Assembly (NCBI RefSeq): GCF_944327125.1
Contig: NZ_CALVGO010000002.1
Coordinates: 1 to 55,416 of the forward strand
Reading direction: 5' to 3'
Source of the DNA: an uncultured Faecalicoccus sp.
Lineage (GTDB): Bacteria; Bacillota_I; Bacilli_A; Erysipelotrichales; Erysipelotrichaceae
Length of the DNA: 55,416 bases
Positions 25,211 through 33,600 of the stretch are shown here, piece by piece. Every line of letters begins with the position of its first letter. Position 1 is the stretch's first letter. The notes beneath the pieces are model-generated. The model was not told the origin of the DNA, searched no databases, and saw only the letters and a program-made list of their open reading frames with translations. Position numbers and translations under genes: made by a program.

Positions 25211-26415
25211 GCTTGATGTTCCTTTCTTTTTTCTTCAAATGCCTGTTTATAGAATTGTTTTCGCTGCTGTTCCGTTTTAAACCGGCAGGAGATCGTCACA
25301 TCCCCCATTGTGGCAGCATAGGCTTCTGGAAGATAGATGACAGATATCAATTCATTTTTATATTTTTGTTCTAACTCTTCAACCGAGTATTTATAAGAAA
25401 TCGAATTTCTTCGACCGGCAAAACCAGCGGATTCCCTGGTAATATTCATATAGTCCCCTTGCTGCGTCAATAAAACCTGAGCCCATATATCGTATACATC
25501 CAAAGATCCGGCATAGTTCATTAAATCAGGGGCAAAGCCTCCTGGAGGACGGAAATTGACTTCCAGACCAATGACGGTACCTTTTTTTCCAAGACCTTTC
25601 TTTTCTTTGGAAAGGCGAAAGAATTCACAATGAAAAAAGCGATTTTTTAATTCAAAGGCATGGATCGTTCGCTGGGCAATATCCCGGTATTCATCACTGA
25701 TGGTAAAGGCAGTATAAGCACCGATCGATTGTTGATATTGTACCGAATCCATACAGTTTCCTACATATTCCAGTGAATTCAAATAACGGATCGTTCCATT
25801 TTCATCACATACGCCATCTAAGGTAAATACATCGCCTTCGATATATTCTTCCAAGATCATTTGATACTGCTTGGTCAAAGATAGATAGTGTTTGAGCTCT
25901 TCATCCGTTTTTACCGTATAGGTGAAAGAAGCCCCTACACCATGATCGGGTTTTAAAACGAGCGGATATCCGATTTTTTTGGCAAACTCCAGTGCTTTTT
26001 GTTCGTTTTCAACAAGGTAGTACCGAGCGGTAGGGATCCCTGCTTTTTCATAGTATTTTTTCATGCAGGCCTTGCTCTGGTATTCCTGTATCGTCTGATG
26101 ACTGAATCCGGACTTTACATTAAAGTCATCCCGAAGTCGGGCATCAAGATCCAGCCAGGCTTCATTATTGGATTCGATCCAGTCAATTTTTCCATATTTA
26201 AATGTAAAATAAGCAACTGCTCTGAGCATTTCATCATAATTATTAAAATTATTAACGACATAGCACTCATCAATGTTTTCTTTTAATTCAGGCAGCAGAT
26301 TATCGTATGCGGTATCGACGATTGCCAATACTGTCGCTCCGTATTTCTTTAAACCCCGGCAAAACATCCAGTAATTATCCGGGTAGTTAGGGGATATCAT
26401 TATAAAATTCATCAT
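25207..26415 (-). CDS. ATP-grasp ligase, carbamoyl-phosphate-synthase-like
   Basis: A cytoplasmic protein of about 402 residues with an ATP-grasp fold. The central part shows YPLVLKPDHGVGASFTYTV for nucleotide binding, ILEEYIEGDVFTLDG, and the metal-binding GLEVNFRPPGGFAPDL near residue 290. Such enzymes join a carboxylate to an amine or thiol through an acyl-phosphate. SD spacing favours the ATG at 26415 (AAGGAG 6 bases upstream) over 26421, which overlaps the nudF stop as ATGA. No known biosynthetic neighbours are present. Operon partners are a NUDIX hydrolase, an esterase and a metallophosphatase, so the product remains unknown. Confidence 0.82.
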   Translation of the reverse strand: MMNFIMISPNYPDNYWMFCRGLKKYGATVLAIVDTAYDNLLPELKENIDECYVVNNFNNYDEMLRAVAYFTFKYGKIDWIESNNEAWLDLDARLRDDFNVKSGFSHQTIQEYQSKACMKKYYEKAGIPTARYYLVENEQKALEFAKKIGYPLVLKPDHGVGASFTYTVKTDEELKHYLSLTKQYQMILEEYIEGDVFTLDGVCDENGTIRYLNSLEYVGNCMDSVQYQQSIGAYTAFTISDEYRDIAQRTIHAFELKNRFFHCEFFRLSKEKKGLGKKGTVIGLEVNFRPPGGFAPDLMNYAGSLDVYDIWAQVLLTQQGDYMNITRESAGFAGRRNSISYKYSVEELEQKYKNELISVIYLPEAYAATMGDVTISCRFKTEQQRKQFYKQAFEEKRKEHQA

Positions 26416-26417
26416 CT

Positions 26418-26930
26418 TCATCTCCTTTGCAGTATCGCATACTGAATCGCGATTATAGTTTTTCCATCAACGATTTTTCCTTCCTGTATCATTTTATAGG
26501 CTTCGTTGATATCAATCCAAACTTTAATGATTTCTTCATCTTCATCCATGCTCAATCGATGGCTTGTTTCCACAGGATGAACGGCTTCATAGATCCATAT
26601 CTTTTCATCACAAAAACCAGGGGTTGAAAGAAAAGCACATACAGGTTTTAGCTGATCACATTCATATCCGGCCTCTTCGTTGAGTTCGCGACGTCCGGCA
26701 AAATCTGGATCTTCTCCATATTCAAGTTTTCCTGCCGGGATCTCCAAGGTTTCTTCGTTGATTGAGTGTCTCACTTGTTTTACAAGCAATATTTTTTCAT
26801 CAATGATGACAAGAACACCAACCCCACCGGGATGGACGATAATATCACGAATGTATTCTTTGTCACGAATTGTGACGACACGCTGTTCTAAAGTAAAGAT
26901 TTTACCTTTAAATATCAGCTTTCTTTTCAT
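26418..26930 (-). CDS. nudF: ADP-ribose pyrophosphatase (NUDIX)
   Basis: A 170-residue NUDIX hydrolase that hydrolyses ADP-ribose to AMP and ribose-5-phosphate. The NUDIX box G-x5-E-x7-REL-x-EEAGY runs from GKLEYGED to EEAGYEC, preceded by LEIPA, and followed by LSTPGFCDEKIWIY, as in Bacillus NudF. The ATG at 26930 is chosen because the upstream in-frame ATG at 26957 lies inside the -10 box. First gene of the operon with the ATP-grasp, esterase and phosphatase genes; it overlaps the ATP-grasp gene. Confidence 0.88.
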   Translation of the reverse strand: MKRKLIFKGKIFTLEQRVVTIRDKEYIRDIIVHPGGVGVLVIIDEKILLVKQVRHSINEETLEIPAGKLEYGEDPDFAGRRELNEEAGYECDQLKPVCAFLSTPGFCDEKIWIYEAVHPVETSHRLSMDEDEEIIKVWIDINEAYKMIQEGKIVDGKTIIAIQYAILQRR

Positions 26931-26955
26931 TGTTTCATCTTCTTTCAATGTTTTC

Positions 26956-26984
26956 ATTATATCAAAAAAATAGCCTTTCTAAAA
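26956..26984 (-). promoter_or_regulatory. Promoter of the nudF operon
   Basis: Reverse strand TATAAT (26956-26961) with a weak TTTTAG -35 at 17 bp, embedded in the terminator of the preceding amidase-like gene. The predicted leader is only about 19 nt. Confidence 0.55.
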
Positions 26985-26996
26985 GAAAAGGCTATT
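26963..26996 (-). terminator. Terminator of the amidase-like gene
   Basis: Reverse strand arms AATAGCCTTT and AAAGGCTATT with an eight-base loop are followed by a T run. The stop codon of the amidase-like gene is part of the first arm. Confidence 0.85.
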
Positions 26997-27687
26997 GAAT
27001 TTGTTGAAGAATTGCTTCTGCGATTGCCTTGGATATCCGGTCCTGATAGGAAGCACTGGTAAGATTTTGGTAATCATTATCGTTGGAAAGGTAACCCAGC
27101 TCAATCAATATGGTAGGAATGGATGGGTCCTGCAGAATCAAAAAGTTTTCATAGTGATCGCTGTCCAACCCGCAAAATTGAGAATAGTTAATAGACATCA
27201 GCTTTTCATTGATCGCATTGCATAGGTCGATCAGTTCTTCGTTTGGATGGGTGAAGAAGGAATATCCCTGCATGGAAGCATCAATATCGTAAGCCATCTG
27301 AATGCTGATCAGATAATCGGCTTTTTCTTTTTTGGCAAAGGATATACTTTCCTGGTCATTAAGCAATTCATCCTGGTCGGAATAAATGACGTTGTAATCG
27401 GCTTCTTCCAGGTATTTTCCTAAAGTATCTACGATCTGTGTACTGATTTCCGTTTCGGACATTTTTTCTTCATCGGTATAATTTGTACTTTCATCGACAA
27501 AAGAGGTATCCAGACAAATCACCGCTTTGGATTCTGAAAAACCGATATCGATATTATCGTTTGTTTTGGGTTCGGTTTTGGTGTTTTCCGGAACACGGGT
27601 TTGAGAAGTGTCAAGGGTATGAAGATTGGGCTGTACGATCAGGGCCATGATCAAAGCGGCAATCAAAAAGAATATAGCGCGTTTCAT
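26992..27687 (-). CDS. Amidase_3-fold protein lacking zinc ligands (pseudo N-acetylmuramoyl-L-alanine amidase)
   Basis: A 231-residue protein with an N-terminal signal anchor (residues 4-18), so the domain faces the cell wall. From about residue 55 it follows the amidase_3 fold: the strand before DPGHGG, the ADYLISI segment and the ending TILIELGYLSNDNDY. But the expected zinc His of DPGHGG aligns with Phe in LDTSFVD, and the His of SIHAN is Gln in SIQMA. Both Glu positions (SETE and IELGY) remain. The protein is therefore probably not a zinc amidase and may bind peptidoglycan or regulate a partner. RBS GGAGGTG. It is divergent from scpA. Confidence 0.75.
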   Translation of the reverse strand: MKRAIFFLIAALIMALIVQPNLHTLDTSQTRVPENTKTEPKTNDNIDIGFSESKAVICLDTSFVDESTNYTDEEKMSETEISTQIVDTLGKYLEEADYNVIYSDQDELLNDQESISFAKKEKADYLISIQMAYDIDASMQGYSFFTHPNEELIDLCNAINEKLMSINYSQFCGLDSDHYENFLILQDPSIPTILIELGYLSNDNDYQNLTSASYQDRISKAIAEAILQQIQ

Positions 27688-27783
27688 TCATACACCTCCG
27701 AATCCTCACTATCATATCATAATATTAAAGGAAAGACATCTGTTTTCAAAAAGTGAATACTTTCTTGTTAGTGGCAAATTTGA

Positions 27784-27789
27784 TATACT
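27784..27789 (+). promoter_or_regulatory. -10 box of the scpA operon
   Basis: TATACT lies 15 bp before the GTG start codon. The predicted transcript would begin near the GGTGA sequence at 27796, giving a leader of about 9 nt. Confidence 0.55.
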
Positions 27790-27804
27790 TGTTTGGGTGA
27801 TATA

Positions 27805-28533
27805 GTGGAATTTAAAATAACGATCGATCAATTCGAAGGCCCTTTGGATCTGATGCTTCATTTGATCAAGGAAAATAAACTGGATCTTTTTGATTTAGAT
27901 ATGTTATCGCTGGCCAATCAATATATTTCTTTTATCCATCAGATGAAGGAAATGCACCTGGAAATTGCCAGCGAATATTTGATTGAACTAGCTTCTTTAC
28001 TTGAATATAAAAGCCGCAAATTGCTTCCAAGGGAAGAGGTGATCGTGGAAGAAGATTATGAAGAACAGGAACGCGAAAACCTGGTGAGCCGTCTGTTGGA
28101 ATATCAGCGCTATAAAGAAGCTTCCATGGCATTAAGAGAAGCGTTTGAAAAACGCCAGCTTCATTTTGAAAGACCGCAGTCATCGTTAGTGGATGAATGG
28201 TCAAAACCGATTGAATCCGATACCATGGATCCGCAGTCTCCCTATGAACTTATGAAAGCGATGAAACGTGTCATGCAACGTATGATTTTATTGCAGCCTT
28301 ATGAGACGAAAGTTACGATTCGTGAGCTTTCTGTTGAAGAACGACTTGAACAAATCAAAGAAAAGCTAAAGTTCCAGGATACACCACTATCTTTTGAAGA
28401 ACTCTGTCAGGATTGTATCGATCTTCATATGATCGTTGTTACTTTTTTAGCCATCCTGGATTTGATCCATCAAAAATTATTAACATTTTCCATAGATCAA
28501 GATGACACGATCTATGTTATGAAAGGGGCTTAG
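27805..28533 (+). CDS. scpA: Segregation and condensation protein A (kleisin)
   Basis: A 242-residue kleisin that links the Smc heads with ScpB in the chromosome condensation complex. The N terminus VEFKITIDQFEGPLDLMLHLIKENKLDLFD is diagnostic. The GTG at 27805 is chosen because the product then begins exactly as other ScpA proteins do, with GGTGA five bases upstream; the in-frame TTG at 27793 lies in the promoter spacer. The middle is highly charged and the C-terminal winged helix binds Smc. It leads a six-gene run ending with murE. Confidence 0.93.
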   Translation: MEFKITIDQFEGPLDLMLHLIKENKLDLFDLDMLSLANQYISFIHQMKEMHLEIASEYLIELASLLEYKSRKLLPREEVIVEEDYEEQERENLVSRLLEYQRYKEASMALREAFEKRQLHFERPQSSLVDEWSKPIESDTMDPQSPYELMKAMKRVMQRMILLQPYETKVTIRELSVEERLEQIKEKLKFQDTPLSFEELCQDCIDLHMIVVTFLAILDLIHQKLLTFSIDQDDTIYVMKGA

Positions 28534-28542
28534 ATTCAAGCT

Positions 28543-29085
28543 ATGAATAAAGCAATTATTGAAGGGTTGTTGTTTTTGAGCGGGGAAGAAGGCCTCACTT
28601 TAGAACAAATAAAAACATCCTTGCAGATTGAGGATGAACAAGCCATATTGAATGTTTTACAGAATTTAAAAGAAGAATACCAGAGCCCGGAAAAGGGCAT
28701 CGAACTGGTGGAATATGCCAGCCGTTATAAATTTGTCACAAAAGAATTTGTATATCCGTATGGGCAAAAACTTTTTGAACAGATCCATGCCCCAACGCTT
28801 TCTACGGCGGCAATTGAAACGTTAGCCATCATCGCCTATAAACAGCCGATCACGCGTGTCGAGATCGAAGAGATCCGCGGTGTTAATTGTGAGATGATGT
28901 TAAAGAAACTGCAGGCACGAGGTTTGATCGAGGCCAAAGACCGTTTGGATGCGGTAGGAAAACCTCTGTTGTATTCTATTACGGATGCATTTTTGGATGC
29001 GTTTAGTTTAGAGACGATCAAAGAATTGCCGCAGCTTCCTCAAACGAAACAAGAAGATGAACTTTTCAGTGAGGAGGATCAGTAA
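28543..29085 (+). CDS. scpB: Segregation and condensation protein B
   Basis: A 180-residue partner of ScpA with two winged-helix domains. The region TLSTAAIETLAIIAYKQPITRVEIEEIRGVN is the family hallmark. It starts 9 bp after scpA with a weak ribosome binding site, and its stop overlaps the rluB start (TAATG). The acidic C-terminal tail (QTKQEDELFSEEDQ) is common in this family. Confidence 0.94.
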   Translation: MNKAIIEGLLFLSGEEGLTLEQIKTSLQIEDEQAILNVLQNLKEEYQSPEKGIELVEYASRYKFVTKEFVYPYGQKLFEQIHAPTLSTAAIETLAIIAYKQPITRVEIEEIRGVNCEMMLKKLQARGLIEAKDRLDAVGKPLLYSITDAFLDAFSLETIKELPQLPQTKQEDELFSEEDQ

Positions 29086-29813
29086 TGGAGCGTTTACAGA
29101 AAGTGATTGCACAATCTGGTTACTGTTCCCGCCGCAAGGCAGAAGAATATATCATACAGGGGAAAGTAAAAGTCAACGGCAAAGTAACTGACATATTGGG
29201 AACCAAGGTCCATTCGAACGATACGATCGAGATCAATGGCACGGTTCTTGAAAAAGAAGAGCATGTTTACTATGTGATGAACAAACCCAAGGGATGCGTA
29301 TGTACGAGCCGCGATGAACTGGGACGCAAGACCGTGCTGGATTATATGCCGAGTGAAAAAAGAATTTATCCTGTAGGGCGTTTGGACTTTGATACCAGCG
29401 GTGTTCTTTTTTTGACCAACGATGGTGATTTTGCCAATAAAATGATCCACCCCCGCTATCATCTTCCAAAGACTTATATTGTCAATCTTCAGGGAATCTT
29501 GAAAGACGAAGATATAAAACAGCTTCGAAGAGGACTAAAAGGAGCGCATGAAAAATATCTTCCAGCCAAGGTTTATCTTTTTGATACCGATGAAGGTCGA
29601 GACCGATGTCGATTTGAGCTAACGATCACTGAAGGAAAGAATCATCAGGTAAAAAATATGATGGAGTTGTTAGGGTATAAAGTTCGCCGCCTTCATCGAA
29701 AAAAAGTTGGATTTGTCGAAGTGGAGGATCTCAAACCGGGGCAGTATCGTCGGCTTAAACCATATGAAATCAAAAAGCTCATGGCGATGTCCATGCAGGG
29801 GGAAACAAAATGA
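29085..29813 (+). CDS. rluB: Large-subunit rRNA pseudouridine synthase (RluB family)
   Basis: A 242-residue enzyme that isomerises a uridine in 23S rRNA. An N-terminal S4 RNA-binding domain (residues 1-60, starting MERLQKVIAQSGYCSRRKAEE) precedes the catalytic domain. The catalytic Asp lies in VGRLDFDTSGVLFLTND. GGAGGATC before the ATG acts as ribosome binding site. It is translationally coupled at both ends (TAATG with scpB, ATGA with rsmE). Confidence 0.93.
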   Translation: MERLQKVIAQSGYCSRRKAEEYIIQGKVKVNGKVTDILGTKVHSNDTIEINGTVLEKEEHVYYVMNKPKGCVCTSRDELGRKTVLDYMPSEKRIYPVGRLDFDTSGVLFLTNDGDFANKMIHPRYHLPKTYIVNLQGILKDEDIKQLRRGLKGAHEKYLPAKVYLFDTDEGRDRCRFELTITEGKNHQVKNMMELLGYKVRRLHRKKVGFVEVEDLKPGQYRRLKPYEIKKLMAMSMQGETK

Positions 29814-30538
29814 AGCAAGTGTTTGTAGATTCTCTTTGTTCAGTAGATCAACGAATCATGCTGGATGAAAAACAGGCGCATCATTTATTTGATGTTCTTC
29901 GTACGGAAAAGAAAGAAACAATCAAGGTCGTAAGCAAAAAAGGAGGAGCTTTCCTGGCGCATCCTTTGCAGAAACCATATATTTATATCTTTGATGAAAT
30001 CGAAGTCCCAAACAAACTTTTTCATGTGACCTTATGCTGTGCTTTGATCAAACAGGATAAATTTGAGTGGATGCTTCAAAAAGCCTGTGAACTGGGTGTC
30101 AGTCGCATCGTGCCTTTTGACAGCCGTTTCTGTGTTGTGAAACTGGACGAACAAAAAAAGATGAAAAAGTATGAACGATGGAATCAGATCTTGCTGGATG
30201 CATGCAAACAATGCAATCGCAACGATTTGGTTATGCTGGAACCTGTACAAACTGTTGAATCTTTACGGAATTACCAGGCCTCCTGCAATATGGTATGTTA
30301 TGAAAAACAGTTTGATCCTTCTATGCACATCGCTTCCTGTCTAAAAAAAGATCCCAAAAGTGTTACGATTGTGATCGGCCCGGAAGGTGGTTTTGATGTC
30401 AATGAAATCGATATGCTTGAAGACGATCACTTTATACCCGTTTCTTTGGGAAAACGTATCCTGCGGGCAGAGACGGCGGCAATCTATGCCTTGTCCTGTA
30501 TCGATTATCAGCATGCAATGTCCAGGGAGGATAAATAA
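29810..30538 (+). CDS. rsmE: 16S rRNA m3U1498 methyltransferase
   Basis: A 242-residue SPOUT methyltransferase that methylates N3 of U1498 in 16S rRNA. The trefoil-knot SAM site is visible as VIGPEGGFDVNEID and SLGKRILRAETAAIYAL near the C terminus. The N-terminal PUA-like domain is shorter than average but complete. Start overlaps rluB by 4 bp and the stop overlaps mtaB (TAATG). Confidence 0.94.
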   Translation: MKQVFVDSLCSVDQRIMLDEKQAHHLFDVLRTEKKETIKVVSKKGGAFLAHPLQKPYIYIFDEIEVPNKLFHVTLCCALIKQDKFEWMLQKACELGVSRIVPFDSRFCVVKLDEQKKMKKYERWNQILLDACKQCNRNDLVMLEPVQTVESLRNYQASCNMVCYEKQFDPSMHIASCLKKDPKSVTIVIGPEGGFDVNEIDMLEDDHFIPVSLGKRILRAETAAIYALSCIDYQHAMSREDK

Positions 30539-31836
30539 TGCGGTTTAGTATCATTACACTGGGATGTAAAGTGAACAGTTATGAATCCAATTTCTATAAA
30601 GAACAGCTTGAAAAAGCAGGACACATCTATGTCAACCCAGAAGAAAGCTGTGATGTTTGTATCGTTAATACATGTACTGTTACTAATACGGCTGCTTCAA
30701 AGTCCAGACAGCGAATCCATTCATTAAAAAAACATCATCCGAACGCCTTGATCGTAGCGGTGGGATGTTACGTACAGCATGCCTCGAAAGTGCAGCGTGA
30801 AGATCTTGAGGTCGATCTTCTGATCGGGGCCAAACATAAAAATGAGATCGTTGAACGCATTGAAGATTTGATTCAAACCCGTGTCCATACGGATTTGGTC
30901 GAAGATTTATCAAATTTTACTACATTTGAAGAAATGCCGATCCATGTTTATGAAGCCAAACATCGGGCATTTTTAAAGATCGAGGATGGCTGCAACCAAT
31001 TTTGCAGCTATTGTGCTATTCCCTATGCCAGGGGACCGCAGCGATCTTTGCCAAAAGAAAAGGTCCTGTCCATCGCTAAGGATTTATCGAATAAAGGACA
31101 TAATGAGATCGTTTTAACAGGAATCCATACAGGGCGATACCAGGATGGAGACATTGGCCTGTCCACTTTGTTGAAAGAACTTTTATCGCATACGCCAGAT
31201 CATGTGCATTATCGGATCTCCAGTATTGAAATTACTGAGGTGGACCAGGAACTTTTAGATTTGATGAGGGAAACAAACCGTGTCTGTCACCATCTCCATA
31301 TTCCTGTTCAATCGTGCTGCAATGAAACATTAAAACGTATGCGGCGTCCTTATACGATCGAAGAATTTATCGATAAACTTGGATCCATTCGTCAGGCCAT
31401 CCCGGACATTTCAATTTCAACAGACATCATTTGCGGATTTGTCCAGGAAAGTGATGAGGAATTTGAGAACACCTTGGAAAATTTGAGGAAATGTCATTTT
31501 TCTTTTCTGCACGTTTTTCCTTATTCAAAACGAGATGGTACATTGGCCAGTACGATGAAAGGCGAGATCCATGGATCGATCGTCAAACAAAGAACCGATC
31601 GTTTACTGGAAATATCGAAACAGTTACGAAATGAAGATATGAAGCGTTTTGATGAATTGGAAGTTTTGATTGAACGACAAGATGATCAAGGAAACTATCA
31701 TGGTTATACAAGTCAGTATCATCCCGTAATTATTCAATCAGATCAAAAACTGGAAGGACGAATGAAAGTAAAGAAGAGTAAGATCATCGATGGTGTTTAT
31801 TACGCCGATCAGAAAGAAGGGGTAGTATGCGATTAA
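30538..31836 (+). CDS. mtaB: tRNA t6A37 methylthiotransferase (MtaB)
   Basis: A 432-residue radical SAM methylthiotransferase that makes ms2t6A at position 37 of ANN-reading tRNAs. The N-terminal UPF0004 domain has the three cysteines (TLGCKVNSYES, NTCTVTN, VGCYVQ). The radical SAM motif is CNQFCSYC. The C-terminal TRAM-like domain is present but short. The start lies in a TAATG overlap with rsmE, and the gene overlaps murE by 10 bp. Confidence 0.93.
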   Translation: MRFSIITLGCKVNSYESNFYKEQLEKAGHIYVNPEESCDVCIVNTCTVTNTAASKSRQRIHSLKKHHPNALIVAVGCYVQHASKVQREDLEVDLLIGAKHKNEIVERIEDLIQTRVHTDLVEDLSNFTTFEEMPIHVYEAKHRAFLKIEDGCNQFCSYCAIPYARGPQRSLPKEKVLSIAKDLSNKGHNEIVLTGIHTGRYQDGDIGLSTLLKELLSHTPDHVHYRISSIEITEVDQELLDLMRETNRVCHHLHIPVQSCCNETLKRMRRPYTIEEFIDKLGSIRQAIPDISISTDIICGFVQESDEEFENTLENLRKCHFSFLHVFPYSKRDGTLASTMKGEIHGSIVKQRTDRLLEISKQLRNEDMKRFDELEVLIERQDDQGNYHGYTSQYHPVIIQSDQKLEGRMKVKKSKIIDGVYYADQKEGVVCD

Positions 31837-33278
31837 GTAAATTGTTCAAAAATGCACCGACCATCAACATTACCGGTCTATGCTTTGACTCTCGAAAAGT
31901 GAAAAAGGGCGACCTGTATTTTTGTTTGCCAGGCATTACCTATGACGGACATGACTTTATTGATCAGGCCATTGAAAACGGAGCCGTGGGAATTGTTCAT
32001 TCTCGGGATCTAATGGATAAGATGCCGGGAGCTGTTTATATCAAAGTACAGGATGTCAATGAATGCATGAATCAATGTGCACGCCTTTTCTATGCGAAGC
32101 CTACGGATAAGATGACCATGTATGGAATTACGGGAACAAACGGGAAAAGTACTTGTGCCAATATTATTAAATACATCCGTGGATTCAAAGAACCATGCGG
32201 CTACATTGGTACGATTGCCATTGAATATGGCAAGGTTCGATTGGCTCCCGATCTTACGACACCGGATGCTCTGTTTCTTCAAAAGACTTTCAGCGATATG
32301 GTGCGTGCAGGGATGAAAGCGTGCGCCTTGGAAGTCAGTTCTCATGGTCTGGCTCAGCATCGTGTGGATGCGATTCGTTTTGATGTCGCCATCTTTACAA
32401 ACTTTACGTACGATCATTTGGATTTTCATGGAACGATGGAAAGCTATTTCGAAGCAAAATCTTTATTGTTTAAAAATCTTGTCAAAGATGACGGTGTTTC
32501 CGTTTTAAATGTTGACGATCCTAAATTTAATGATTTAAAAGATATCTCTAAAGCCAGAGTGATCACTTACGGAATCACTCGGGAGTGTGACTACCGGGCT
32601 ATCAACGTAAAGATCAATTCACAATACAGCACTTTTGATTTGATCTATCAGGGCAAAAAATATGCGATTCGTTCCAGTCTGGTCGCTGTTTATAATGTGT
32701 ATAATTTACTGGCCTGTATAGCTGCCTTGCACGAAACCGGTATGCCGATCGAAGAAATTGTTAAGGCGTGTCCTAAAATTCCGCAAATTGATGGACGTAT
32801 GGAACAAATCAATTGCGGACAGCCATTCCATGTGATCGTGGATTTTGCCCATACGCCGGATGGTATGGAACAGATGTTCCAATATGGACGTCACATTGCC
32901 GGAAAAGATCATCGCGTCATTACGGTGTTTGGTTCGGCCGGAAAAAGAGATATTGCCAAACGCAAAGTATTTGGGGAACTGGCTGATCAATATGCCGACA
33001 TGATCATTTTGACCGAAGATGATCCTCGCGATGAAAATCCTAAAGATATTGCCTTACAAATTCGTGAAGGAATTCAAAATACACCCAATCTGTTTTTGGA
33101 AGACCGTTATGAGGCCATTCGGCAGGCCATCGATAATGCCTCTAAAGGAGATGTGGTCTTGATTTTGGGTAAGGGAGACGAGCCTTTTATGTACCATGCC
33201 ACCGGCCGTGTCCCTTGGATAGGCGATAACAATTGTGTTCGGGAATGTCTTAAAGAAGCAGGGTATTCCAATTTGTAA
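31827..33278 (+). CDS. murE: UDP-N-acetylmuramyl-tripeptide synthetase (MurE)
   Basis: A 483-residue Mur ligase that adds the third amino acid to the peptidoglycan stem peptide. The ATP loop is GITGTNGKST (around residue 110). The amino-acid specificity motif reads DDPRDE rather than DNPR (meso-diaminopimelate enzymes) or the Lys-type DNPA. The Arg that contacts diaminopimelate is retained, but the second residue is Asp, so substrate assignment is open. Last gene of the scpA run; AAGGGG before the start, inside mtaB. A promoter for rpsU follows directly. Confidence 0.93.
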   Translation: MRLSKLFKNAPTINITGLCFDSRKVKKGDLYFCLPGITYDGHDFIDQAIENGAVGIVHSRDLMDKMPGAVYIKVQDVNECMNQCARLFYAKPTDKMTMYGITGTNGKSTCANIIKYIRGFKEPCGYIGTIAIEYGKVRLAPDLTTPDALFLQKTFSDMVRAGMKACALEVSSHGLAQHRVDAIRFDVAIFTNFTYDHLDFHGTMESYFEAKSLLFKNLVKDDGVSVLNVDDPKFNDLKDISKARVITYGITRECDYRAINVKINSQYSTFDLIYQGKKYAIRSSLVAVYNVYNLLACIAALHETGMPIEEIVKACPKIPQIDGRMEQINCGQPFHVIVDFAHTPDGMEQMFQYGRHIAGKDHRVITVFGSAGKRDIAKRKVFGELADQYADMIILTEDDPRDENPKDIALQIREGIQNTPNLFLEDRYEAIRQAIDNASKGDVVLILGKGDEPFMYHATGRVPWIGDNNCVRECLKEAGYSNL

Positions 33279-33318
33279 AAATTGTGTGAAATTATGGCAT
33301 AAATTAGATATTCTTGCT

Positions 33319-33347
33319 TGAAATGATGAAATGTCTTTGCTATAATC
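33319..33347 (+). promoter_or_regulatory. Promoter of rpsU
   Basis: TTGAAA, 17-bp spacer, TATAAT: a near-perfect sigma-A promoter 34 bp upstream of the rpsU start codon. Confidence 0.88.
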
Positions 33348-33381
33348 AACGTGTTGAAAGCTCAGGAAGGGAGGTAAACAA

Positions 33382-33561
33382 ATGCCAAAGGTAGTTCTTA
33401 AAGAGAACGAACAGCTTGATGATGCATTGAGAAGATTCAAGCGTCAGGTATCTCGTAACGGCACCCTTGCTGAGGCCCGAAAAAGAGAATTTTACGTTAA
33501 ACCAGGTGTACGCAGAAAGTTAAAATCTGAAGCTGCACGTAAAGCACGTAGAGGAAAATAA
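33382..33561 (+). CDS. rpsU: 30S ribosomal protein S21
   Basis: A 59-residue ribosomal protein beginning [20 protein letters not shown], with a basic C-terminal helix ending AARKARRGK. It binds near the 3' end of 16S rRNA and helps initiation. It sits behind its own strong promoter, an AGGGAGGT site, and before an intrinsic terminator, so expression is largely independent of neighbours. Confidence 0.97.
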   Translation: MPKVVLKENEQLDDALRRFKRQVSRNGTLAEARKREFYVKPGVRRKLKSEAARKARRGK

Positions 33562-33587
33562 GAATCTGCATTTGCAGATTCTTTTCT
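33561..33587 (+). terminator. Terminator of rpsU
   Basis: AGAATCTGCA and TGCAGATTCT arms with a two-base centre are followed by a T-rich tail, starting at the stop codon. Confidence 0.8.
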
Positions 33588-33600
33588 TATAGGAGAATCC

